NCBI GenBank assembly: GCA_023055355.1
Contig: JALJCS010000029.1
Location: 7,999,001-8,063,000 of the forward strand
Direction of reading: 5' to 3'
Length of the DNA: 64,000 bases
Source of the DNA: Agelaius tricolor
Taxonomy: Eukaryota; Chordata; Aves; Passeriformes; Icteridae
Both the position numbers and the translations under genes were made by a program. Below the pieces are notes generated by a model. The model was not told the origin of the DNA and searched no databases. It saw only the letters and a program-made list of their open reading frames with translations. Positions 54,192 to 63,424 of the stretch are shown piece by piece. Within the stretch, counting starts at the first letter, position 1; every line of letters begins with the position of its first letter.

Positions 54192-55220
54192 CAGGGGGGC
54201 AGCAGCGCTGAGCTGCTGAGGCACACGGAGGGAAGGAGCCTCCCTGCCATGGCCCGGAGCCAGCGGGGTTTGTGCAGGGACAGGGGGGGCAGTTCCACGG
54301 GTCTGGTGCTGGGAAACCACTCCTGTGTTTGGATTGAACACAGAGCTCCACAGCAATGAAAAAGCCCAAACACAACCTGCAGACTCTCGACCACAGCACG
54401 GGGACCTGAAAGCCTTGCTGAGGATTTTATCTCCTCTGGGTATGGCTGATGGGGTGCAATGGAGTGAGGGAGAGCTCGAGCCCTGAGCATCCCCCAGCCC
54501 AGCCTGGTGGGAGCAGCCCTGGGCATCACACGCGGCTCCCCAGAGCTCCCTGAAGAATATTTTATATTTTTACCCCCAAGTAATCCGCCCTCACTCTGTA
54601 ATTACCCTTCTCCAGCCACATTTTCTGTTCTCTGGTAATTAAATCAAGCAGCACAAGGGCAGAAATACCTCATGAGCTCCTCTCTGGCGATACATCAACA
54701 CCTCGGAGCTGCCAATGCCTCAGTTTTCCTGCACAGCTCCCCACTGCTCATGGGGAGCAGACTGTTTCCTCTCATTGCCCATCTCCTGGGACCCTGTGCC
54801 AGGCTGTGCCAGGGGATGCTGCCCCAGGAGCGAGCTGCTGCCTCTGCCCAGGGGTCCCGAGCACTGTGAGCCAGCGGGGGCCCAGGGGCAGGGCTGGGGG
54901 CTCAGTGCTCACCTGGAGCAGCAGCCCTGGGTGGGTCAGGGCTGGCAGCTCCAGCAGCCCCAGCCGCGGGCGCCTGGCCCGGGCTCTGCTCCGTTTGCCT
55001 GGGATGTGCTCCAAAGCGTGGCCAGTCACTGGGAATTTTCAGCCTGAACGGTGATTTGGCTCCGTCCTGGAGGCAGCAGAAGGTTTCCTGTGCTGCCGGG
55101 GGGCTCCAGCAGCTCGGGCAGGGTCTGTGGTGCTGTCCTTGGGGCTGGAGGGGGCTGGCAGGGCTGGTGGCAGGGCAGGTGCCAGAGCTGGGAGAGGATG
55201 GGGACACAGTGGGATAACGC
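54192..55220. other. Spacer with a small AT-rich pocket
   Basis: AT-rich pocket at 54545-54665 (GAATATTTTATATTTTTAC, CTGTAATTACCC, GGTAATTAAATC). The remainder is GC-rich with no gene signal. Confidence 0.33.
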
Positions 55221-55459
55221 ATTCCTGGGGTGGGACAGGGCAGTGCCCACTCCTGGGCAGGGACAGGGCAGTGCCCACTCCTGGGGTGGGACAGGGCAGT
55301 GCCCATTCCTGGGGTGGGACAGGGCAGTGCCCACTCCTGGGGTGGGACAGGGCAGTGCCCATTCCTGGGCAGGGACAGGGCAGTGCCCATTCCTGGGGTG
55401 GGACAGGGCAGTGCCCATTCCCGGGCAGGGACAGGGCAGTGCCCATTCCCGGGCAGGGA
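55221..55459. repeat. 28-bp minisatellite, 8 copies
   Basis: GGGACAGGGCAGTGCCCA followed by CTCCTGGGGTG or TTCCTGGGCAG. The GGGCAGTGCCC core is an 11-bp palindrome with a central T, present in every unit. Confidence 0.95.
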
Positions 55460-55529
55460 CGCTGCATGCCCAGAGCACCCAGTGCCCAGCAGCCCTGCCC
55501 GGGGAGATGGGTGCTCCTCCCGCCCTCCG

Positions 55530-55810
55530 AGCTATTTATCCTGGGAGAAACAGAGGAATATTTTGTATCTTTGACAAAGCAGCACTTTACAAGCGGTTGA
55601 CACTTTATTAACTAATCTCTGATACTTGAGTAATTTATTATGTTTAAGCTGGTGCCATCAAGTCTCTCAGCAGTGTCCGTGTGCGCCGGGAAATAAATTA
55701 AAGACTGTCCAGAGATACTTGGCTCATCGCTGTGATTGCTGGGCTGGCGAGATGGAGGGCTAAGGTTCTCTCCTCCTGCAAATTGGAAATTAGGAATTAA
55801 TAAGATGACA
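55530..55810. other. AT-rich island, candidate conserved non-coding element
   Basis: Contains GAGGAATATTTTGTATC, CACTTTATTAACTAATC, GAGTAATTTATTATG, GGAAATAAATTAAAG and GGAAATTAGGAATTAATAAG. Unique and sharply bounded. Confidence 0.43.
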
Positions 55811-56480
55811 GGCCAGAGAGCCCCGCTGGCTGTGTCTGGCACAGAGCTGCTGGAGGGGGAGCGGGCACGGCGCTGGCACGGCGGGCACGGCGCTCGTGGT
55901 GCCCATCCAGTGAAGCCTCCTGGCCTGGTGGCAGCACTTCCAGGGAGTCACTGGGATAATGTGGGTAATTACAGCCCTGCCAGGCGGGCATCAGCCCTGG
56001 ACAACGTGATGGAAGAGCTGACGTGGGAGCTCGTTAATAAAAATTTAAAGCAAGTGATGCAGCAAACGCCAACCAGCGCGGGGTGTGGAGCACGGCCCCT
56101 GCCAGGCTGAGCTGGGATCGCTCTGATTCCATTGCAAGCTTGCCTGGTAGAGGCATCAGTGCTGGTGAGGCCCTCCTGGGCTCCGGGACATGGCCCAGTT
56201 GGGCTCCGAAGGTTTGGGATGGAGGCTTGGGGTCCCCTCAGGGCTGGGGGGCACCGGCTGGGGCAGCTGGCAGCTCTTCCCACAGCGGTGCCACCGGGAG
56301 ATGCTGAGCTGCCCCATCCGCCCGTTTCCATGGCAACGCACAATTCCTGGCTGAGGGAGGAGGGAGCAGCCCTGGCAGGAGCTGCTCTGCTGCCGAGGCT
56401 GGGGCTGGGCTGGGGCTGGGCCGGGGCCGGGGCCGGTTCCTCCTCCAGCAGCCACAGCCCACGCGAGCGCTTGGGCACAG
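55811..56480. other. GC-rich spacer
   Basis: Includes a small AT-rich pocket at 56020-56060 (CGTTAATAAAAATTTAAAG) and a GGGGCTGGGCC run near 56400-56435. No gene recognised. Confidence 0.35.
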
Positions 56481-56484
56481 TCCG

Positions 56485-56720
56485 CAGGTAATGAAAACCT
56501 GTATCATTAACAAACAACAACTGAAACTTTAATTACTCAGGCTGCACCTCCCCCTCCCCAAATTGCCCAACTCAGGGAAAGAAGCAGGAGTAGGGAAGGA
56601 GGCTGAGGGCAAAACCTGATTACATTTATTAAGCCAATACAAAAACGTGGTGCTGTAACTGTAATTAAATGAATTTAAAAAGCGATTTGCTCCCAAAAAT
56701 GGGATTTGACAGCTCCTGGG
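56485..56720. other. AT-rich island
   Basis: Contains GGTAATGAAAACC, ACTTTAATTACTCAGG, CTGATTACATTTATTAAGCC and CTGTAATTAAATG followed by GAATTTAAAAAGCG. Candidate regulatory DNA. Confidence 0.4.
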
Positions 56721-57899
56721 GTGCTGCATGGATCTGGCAGGGGAAGTGGGCAGGATGCAGCCCCCAGCCTGACCCCCAAGGTGCCCAGGTCTTTGCTCTG
56801 GGGTGTTTGCTCGACTTGTCACACGCCTGGCAGGATGGATTTTGGGGACAGGCACAGAGCTCTGTCCTGCCTTTCCCATTGTGGCTTGGCCCTCAAAGGC
56901 AGCTGAGCTCTTGCTCTGGAATGTTGGGGTTTTTTGGGTGAGACGTGCAGGAAAGAGAAGGGAAAGGCAGAGGAGAAGTCACCAGAGGAATATCTCCACT
57001 CCCTTATCACATCCCATTGGATGCCTGCCCTCTGTAACCTGCCTGGTGCCAGTCAGGGGACGGTTCGTGACTTTGTTGAAAGTGAAAAATCATCTGCTGA
57101 AAGATGAGAAAAGTGCTGGCTTGGAAGTGACACGTTTTTGGCCCAAGCTGCTGGGTCTGGAAAGCTGCTCAGAGGAAGCAGATTGCTTTCAACCAGAGAG
57201 GGTTTGATTGAAAACCTTGTTTTCTGTGGGAGGGAAGAAGTTTTGACAAAACGTTTTTATGGTAACCTGGGCCCTGTCTCGCCGCCGGCTCTGGAAGCCG
57301 CTCTCTCCTCTCACTGGAGCTGCTGTGCTGAGGTTTCATCTGGAGGATGCTTCTGCAGCCAGGCACAGGGTGGGGATGGGGCAGCACCGCTGGGGTGATG
57401 GAGCACGAGGGAGGAGCTGCCCCAGCCTGCTTTGGCTTTCCCCTGGTCTGTGATCAATACCCACAGTGCTGCTCCCAGATGGCCTCTGGCTGCCATGGAG
57501 GGCAATGGGCTCCCTGTTTTCACAGCCTGTGGGTTCTATTTTGCCATTCTGCCTCCTTTAGTCAATGATGGAGGTGGCTTCTGCCATGCAAAGCAGGTCA
57601 GAACCCGAGCAAAGGGTTTTGCAGGTGCCCTGGACTGGGAAGTGGGAAGCACCGAGCTCTCCTCTCTCCTGTCCTGCTCCTTGCTCCAAAGGCATGCTGG
57701 CATCTAACCACTCTTAACCACTGGCTTTGAGCAGTAGATTATAAGTTAAATTATAAGTCATGCTCAGCTCTCACCAGGCTCTGTCTGTTCTGCCTGTGCA
57801 AGAGATGCTCCCCGAGCCCAGCTCTGCATCCAGGCCAGTGCAGTCATTGTGTCTGTGGGGGCCTGAAAAATGCAGGAGCCTGCTCCTTCCCTGGGAGGG
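56721..57899. other. Mixed spacer
   Basis: No gene recognised. A moderately AT-rich stretch at 57060-57260 and a TAAATTATAAGTC pocket near 57740-57760. Confidence 0.33.
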
Positions 57900-58137
57900 G
57901 GGCAGCTCAGCCTTCAGCCTCCTCCTCAGCCTCCTCATGGCTCCAGGAATGGGCAGCTCAGCCTTCAGCCTCCTCCTCAGCCTCCTCATGGCTCCAGGAA
58001 TGGGCAGCTCAGCCTTCAGCCTCCTCCTCAGCCTCCTCATGGCCCAGGAATGGGCAGCTCAGCCTCCATCCTCCTCCTCAGCATCCTCATGGCTCCAGGA
58101 ATGGGCAGCTCAGCCTCCATCCTCCTCCTCAATATCC
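57900..58137. repeat. 51-bp minisatellite, about 4.7 copies
   Basis: GGGCAGCTCAGCCTTCAGCC, then TCCTCCTCAGCC and TCCTCATGGCTCCAGGAAT, starting near 57900, 57951, 58002, 58052 and 58102. Since 51 is a multiple of three, the open frame across it repeats the same peptide, which mimics a protein repeat. Confidence 0.95.
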
Positions 58138-58734
58138 CCTGCAGCCCGGGAGCAGCAGTGGAGCCGTGCTCTGCCTCCATGGGAGTCCAAACCCTCCCGC
58201 TGCTGCTCTTGCTGCAGCTGGCACCGGTTCCTCACTGCAGCTTCCAGAGGAATCCCATTTTACCCCAAGCAGTTGTCCCGAGAAGCCCTGGCAGTGCCAG
58301 GGGTGCCCAGCCCACCTGGATGGCAGCTTGGCCCGGGTGCCATGCCCGGCTGTGGCCCTGCTGTGGCACTGCCTCGTGCAGCTGGTGGCATGCAGCAGGA
58401 GGAGACCCAAACCCCCAGCACTCATGGGGGTCTCCAGTGCTTGGCATGGAGCAGGAGGGCACCTCCCTCTGGGCTGGAAGTGCCAGTCCAGCTGTAGGGA
58501 CACAAAAGCCCCGGGCAGAGCACAGAGAGGATTTGTTAAGGCAGCAGGAGCCTCCCGGGCAGGTCTCAGGGAGATGAGAGAGCTCTGGAATTGCCCGAGT
58601 TGAGCAGAGCAAAGTGCTGGCTAAGCTGCTCCTCTGGCTCACCCCTCCGTGCAGCTGTAATGGATGGAGAGGAGTGGGACTGAAGGTCCTGGGGGCAGAG
58701 CAGACAGCGCCTGAGCCATCAGTCAGGTGCAAAA
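58138..58734. other. GC-rich spacer
   Basis: No gene or transposon recognised. Confidence 0.37.
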
Positions 58735-58925
58735 GCAAAGGAGTCACATTTCAGGGCAGTAATTTTTAATAATTTATGAGTTTCACTCGGTTCCCAGAGT
58801 GTTATTACCTCACTTAACATCATTTACAAATTACACATGATCCCATCAATTGTAGTAAAGTGAGGAAGTGTCTGGGAGACGCTCAAAAATCAAATGCTAT
58901 GGAGCAAATGAGGATTTATGGAGCC
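58735..58925. other. AT-rich island, candidate conserved non-coding element
   Basis: Contains GCAGTAATTTTTAATAATTT, GTGTTATTACCTCAC, CTTAACATCATTTAC and CCATCAATTGTAG. Unique and sharply bounded. Confidence 0.42.
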
Positions 58926-59400
58926 GGGCGGGCTGCAGGGGCGGCGAGGCAGCCACACAGTGCTGGTGTCACCCCCCTGACCCACCCAGGGCTGCTGCTG
59001 CTGCTGCTCCTGCACTCCTGTGGCCCTGCCACCAAGCGTGCTGGCTGCAGAGGCTGACAGAAGGGACAGGGAGGAGCTGTGGGCCTGTCCACGTGTGTTC
59101 TGTCCCTTCCCTGCAAGGAAGGAAGGCAGCAGGCGAGGAGCCCTGGTCCTGCTCTCCTCCTCCTCCTCCTCCTCCTCATGGTTAGCGCTGCATCCCAGGC
59201 GAGCCCGGGAAGCGCCACTTCCTCAGTGGCACAGAAACCTTCTCCATGGCAGGGGGCAGGGATGCTCTCCCAGACGGGCACTGGGCACTGACGGGCGGCA
59301 CCAGCAGCGAGGCCTTCGGGGGCTCCAGCAGAGCCCCTGGCAGTCTGGAGGAAGGGAAGGGACTCCCAGTGGCTGCAGCCCGTGGCAGGAACAGCTCACT
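58926..59400. other. GC-rich spacer with a TCC tract
   Basis: Short (CTG)n near 58992-59008 and (TCC)n at 59155-59177. No gene recognised. Confidence 0.37.
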
Positions 59401-59406
59401 GTGTCC

Positions 59407-59777
59407 TGTGACCCCTGTGTTCACAGGGGGCCCAGGATGAGGGAAGAGACCAGGGTCTGACTCCATGGTTCAGAAGGCTTGATTTAGTATTTTATGATAT
59501 ATGTTATACTAAAACTATACTAAAAGAATAGAAGAAAGGATTTCATCTGAAGGCTGGCTAAGGATAGAAAAGGAATGGAATGATAACAAAGAGTCCGAGC
59601 CAGCTGGACTGTGATTGGCCATTAATTAGAAACATCCACATGAGACCAATCCCAGATGCACCTGTTGCATTCCACAGCAGCAGATAACCATTGTTTGCAT
59701 TTTGTTCCCGAGGCCTCTCAGCTTCTCAGGAGAAAAAATCCTAAGGACAGGATTTTTCATAGAAGATGTCTGTGACA
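59407..59777 (-). mobile_element. Solo LTR of the same ERVK-like family, copy 4
   Basis: A 371-bp minus-strand copy: TGTCACAGACATC at its 5' end (59777), with perfect 6-bp duplications GTGTCC at 59401-59406 and 59778-59783. It lacks part of the GATAACAAAGG-CTGTG segment seen in other copies, which explains its shorter length. CCAAT box in reverse (GATTGGCC). No internal viral sequence. Confidence 0.92.
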
Positions 59778-60009
59778 GTGTCCCCCGTGGGATGCTGAGC
59801 AGGGCTGGGTACCCTGGTGTGGGCGCCTCCAGCGCCTCCTTTCTGTTAATTAAAGGTATTAATTGGCATGCACCTGTTTATTTCCATGGTCCTCCATATC
59901 TGTGGTCCTCCCGTCCATGCTCTGCGTGGCACGGGCAGAGCTCCCTGGGTGGGGAGCTGCCATCCCCACATTGCCAGGGATACTCGTGGGCTCCATGGCC
60001 AGGAACTGC

Positions 60010-60440
60010 CTCATCTACAAACAGATTATTTTTAAGTGAAAAGACAGCAGCAGCTGCTTAAATGCATTGACTTGCTGGAAACCACACGGATTTGGATACC
60101 GATGGCACCGAGCGCTATCGCTGAGGTGTCTCGGCCCATCTGCGTAAAGCAACTATTGATTTTGGTTGATATGCATCGATTCTAAGAAAACTGCCCTGCT
60201 TTGAAAATGAACTTCCAGTAGTTTCAAGGGAAGAAGCAGCAAGCGGCGCCGCTCTCGCAGGGCCCCCTCGTTTCGTTAAAGGTGGCTCCAGCATCTGAAA
60301 AACGGGAGCGAAGGCAAACAAATAGCTCGGGGGGAATTAAAACGCATCGATCCTCGGGGCAGGGGATAATGGCCTCCGCTAAAAGCTTTTGGAGACGTTA
60401 ATACATCGCTTTGAATAAAGATCTGCCTCCGCCCGCTCCT
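60010..60440. other. AT-rich/CpG-containing island, candidate conserved non-coding element
   Basis: Contains AGATTATTTTTAAGTG, GCAACTATTGATTTTGG, GATATGCATCGATTC, GAATTAAAACGCATCG and CGTTAATACATCG. Unusual CpG-plus-AT mix in unique DNA. Confidence 0.4.
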
Positions 60441-60489
60441 GCTGGGGCGGGAGGTGCGGAGCTCAGGGCTGTGCTGGTTCTCAGGGCTG

Positions 60490-60680
60490 GGCCATCTGTC
60501 CCTCGCTGTCCCTCCCTGTCCCTCACTGTCCCTCCCTGTCCCTCCCTGTCCCTCACTGTCCCTTGCTGTCCGTCTGTCCCTCGCTGTCCCCCCCGTCCCT
60601 CACTGTCCCTCGCTGTCCCTCGCTGTCTGTCTGTCCCTTTCTGTCCCTCCCTGTCCCCCTCTGTCCCTCTGTCTGTCCCC
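60490..60680. repeat. Degenerate CTGTCCCTC (9-10-bp) pyrimidine array
   Basis: CTGTCCCTCC, CTGTCCCTCG and CTGTCCCTCA repeat with CTGTCTGT variants. Strongly pyrimidine-rich plus strand. Confidence 0.92.
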
Positions 60681-61364
60681 CTGCAGTGTTTCCTCCTCGC
60701 TGGCATTTTAATTGGCAGGCAGGGCAGTGCCTGGCCAGCGGGTCCTGGGCATCCTGACCTGGCAGAGCTGCACACCCAGAGCAGCAGGCACAGAGTCCAT
60801 CTGGGAGAGCCAGTCCGAGCGCCTCCAGCAAGTCCTCTCTGTTAATTAAAGCTATTAATTGGCATGCAGGCTGTTTATTGAAAGAGGCAGTGGCCTCTGC
60901 GGTGCCTGGCAGCAATTAGAGCTGCCCAGAGAGCCGGGCACAGGGACAGCAGAGTTTGGGAGGCGCTTCTGGCCCGGCCTGGCAAGGACAGGGCTGGTGC
61001 TGGCAGCCCAAGGAATGCCCAGCTGGATCTGTCCCTGCTGTCCCCAGTGTCCCCCAGAGCACCCAGAGCGTGCTGTGAGCCAGACCTGCTGCAAGCAGGA
61101 GAGTTGGGATGGCAGGGAACACGATTCTGCTGAAAGATGTGTTGGGTGAGAGATGTGTTTCCTTCCTTGCACGGATTAATTTGCACCACAAGCCACCAAA
61201 GGGAGGGACCCTTTGCTGCTGTACTCATGATCATTCCTGAGCAGCCTGGGCACTGTTCCTGCATGCCAGGAAGGGCATGGGAGGCAGCCCTGGCCCTGGC
61301 ACCGTGCCCTGGCCAGGCAGACAGCAGTGACAGCCCCAACACTCCACCCTGACTCTGTTAAAGT
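60681..61364. other. GC-rich spacer
   Basis: An AT-rich pocket at 60838-60870 (GTTAATTAAAGCTATTAATT) resembles 59845-59865 (GTTAATTAAAGGTATTAATT), each followed by GGCATGCA, so these two short segments may be related duplicates. No gene recognised. Confidence 0.38.
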
Positions 61365-61600
61365 CCTTGCACTTCCATCTCTGAGCGCAGTCTGGGAGCG
61401 ACACGAAAATTAGATCTAATAATGAATGATTACAACTTCCAAGGTAAGTCTAGTTGGTTGACTAATCAATTTGGTTAAGTGAAAATCCATAGCAAATGAG
61501 GCAGCCGCAGTACAACATTCCTCCATCCAATTTAAATTAAAACACCAACCATAATAATTTCACAATTACTCTGGGAGGATGCACCAGGGACTTGGCCCTT
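61365..61600. other. AT-rich island with an exon-like segment, candidate conserved element
   Basis: Contains GATCTAATAATGAATGATTAC, GACTAATCAATTTGG, CCAATTTAAATTAAAACACC and CATAATAATTTCACAATTAC. A consensus donor CAAG|GTAAGT lies at 61443/61444 (see findings). Regulatory element or exon; undecided. Confidence 0.43.
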
Positions 61601-62429
61601 GAGAAGGGAGATGTCAAGGACTGCAGCAGAGGCCCTGGGAGTGGGCAGGAGCAGGGAGCAGCCTCTGGCATGGCTGGCTGCCCGTCAGGTGCCCACAGCT
61701 CCCAGGTGAGCCCAGCCCAGGAGCTGTGGAGGGGAACCTGCTCCCTCCCATCCCGTTGTAATTCCTCTGTTCTGCTGTGGCAGGAGCGTGAGGGACAGGA
61801 ACACGAAATCCCCTGGAAAGTCGCTGCCGCAGCAGCCTTTAGTGGCCTGAATTATTGATGTGAGTGCAGTTGTGCTGTGAGCCAAACTGCGCCCAAAATA
61901 AACCCCAGCAGCCCTGGGGTCTGCATTGGGCATGGGGGCTCCAGGGCACGGGGTTGGTGGTGAGGGGGGCCTGGAGGGGGCACCAGCCCTTCCTGCTGCT
62001 GCTCCTGGCTGTCCCTTCACCTGTGGCCAGGGATAATGAACAATCCATGCCCTGGGGCTGCCAGGGGTGCCCAGTGTGGTGCTTCCCCGGGGGCTGGGGC
62101 CAAACTTTGTAGGACTGTGGTGATAAATAATGGAGCAGCTTCTTCCCCCGTGGCTGTGGAAATGCTCCTGCCTGGAGCAGGAGAAGCCTCTGCACGGTTT
62201 GGATATAAAGGGTCAGGCGGCGGTGAGGGAGAGCCAAGGGACATTTATTTTCATGCTGGAATGCAGAGGTCCCTGCACGGGCACTGGCTCAGGAGCAGCA
62301 CAGATCTCAGCGTGGTGGCTCCTGATTCACCTTTCCCAGCCTGGGGAACAGGGGTTTGTGCCTGAACACACAAAATGGTTGCTACCATTGCTGCAGGAAT
62401 TGTAGCATTTCCCCTTGGAAAGCTTCGGG
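61601..62429. other. GC-rich spacer
   Basis: No gene recognised. A small AT-rich pocket (GTGATAAATAATGG) near 62120. Confidence 0.36.
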
Positions 62430-62590
62430 GAAAAGAGATGATCAGACGTGGCTCGTGTAACAGATGGATTTATGGATTATTTGGAGCCTCTTGTGCTAAT
62501 TTTGCAAATGCTGTATGTCTGCAGGCTCTTAATAGCTGCATTCCTGGCTAAATGGATAAAGAATATGTCCTGTGGGGACTGCAGGCTTTG
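62430..62590. other. AT-rich island
   Basis: Contains GATTTATGGATTATTTGG, GTGCTAATTTTGCAAATGC and CTCTTAATAGCTGC. Candidate regulatory DNA. Confidence 0.36.
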
Positions 62591-63014
62591 GGGAATAACT
62601 CATGCAAGTGCTCCGTGCTGAGCGCAGGTGGTGAGGAGCTCCCTCTGAGGACACTCAGAACTGCTTGGTGTCACCCAAGGCCCAGGAGGACAAACCTGGT
62701 GCAGCAGGGGTGTGGGGTGGGCCCAGTGCTGCCCTGGCATGGGGGATGTGTGCTCTGATGCAGAGGGGCCTGTGGTGGGACCAGGGGATGGAGCCCCCGG
62801 GGTCCCATTCCAGAGCCAGGGCTGGTGTCCCAGGGCTATCCTGCCATGTCCCTGCTCCAGCCAAGCATCCCACCCTGGTGCAGGGATTTAGGATGTCCTC
62901 TGAATGTTGAGGCTGTGGGTTTATTACCACTTGAGCTCTGCCTAAGAGGGAGAGTGTGGGCAGAGCCGCAGCCCAGCTGGAGAGCAGGAGTCGAGGTGGT
63001 GGAAGATGCATTCC

Positions 63015-63365
63015 AAATGCAAGGTGGAGGGGAGAGAAATTATTAAACTCTCAGATAGCAACAGAGCTTCCTTTGTGAGCGCTGGAGATGGGAAATTATG
63101 CTGAAGCAATGCATTGCAAATCACCCTCTGAAAGGCAGAGAAGGGCCTTTTATCCTGCGGCCCTGAAGTTTTCCTGGTATCTTTGTATGCAGAGGCATTC
63201 CTTCAGGGGAGAAAGAGAAGCCAGCAATTTTGTGCCTGATTGGCAGGCTGTCCAGCGCTGGAAAGATATTTGTTTTTTCAGAGAAGGGCTCACAGGCTGA
63301 AATCTCGCTCTTGCATTTTCCATTACAGAGGAAAATGAAACTTGGAAGACGCTCTCGGTGAGCTC
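63015..63365. other. AT-rich island with microexon-like segment
   Basis: Contains GAAATTATTAAACTC, GGGAAATTATGCTG, GCATTGCAAATCACC and AGATATTTGTTTTTTC. A pyrimidine-rich acceptor-like site ends at 63328 and a GTGAGC donor-like site begins at 63358 (see findings). Confidence 0.38.
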
Positions 63366-63424
63366 TGCTTGGCCTCGCAGTAATCGTGGTGCTCCAGCAA
63401 CTGCAGAGGAGGGCTGCTCCTCCT

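Noticed and set aside
56132..56491. Open frame ending near a CGCAG|GTAATG donor-like site
   Set aside because: The frame lies in GC-rich DNA open in several frames, the donor is weak, and no acceptor or recognised domain was found.
57870..58577. Frame with repeated SSAFSLLLSLLMAPGMG-type peptide
   Set aside because: The unit is 51 bp (17 codons), so a repeated peptide is automatic. Other frames are open as well.
22878..59777. Possible complete provirus between LTR copies
   Set aside because: Each LTR has its own target duplications and no primer-binding site or viral coding sequence follows. Orientations alternate, so these are four separate solo LTRs.
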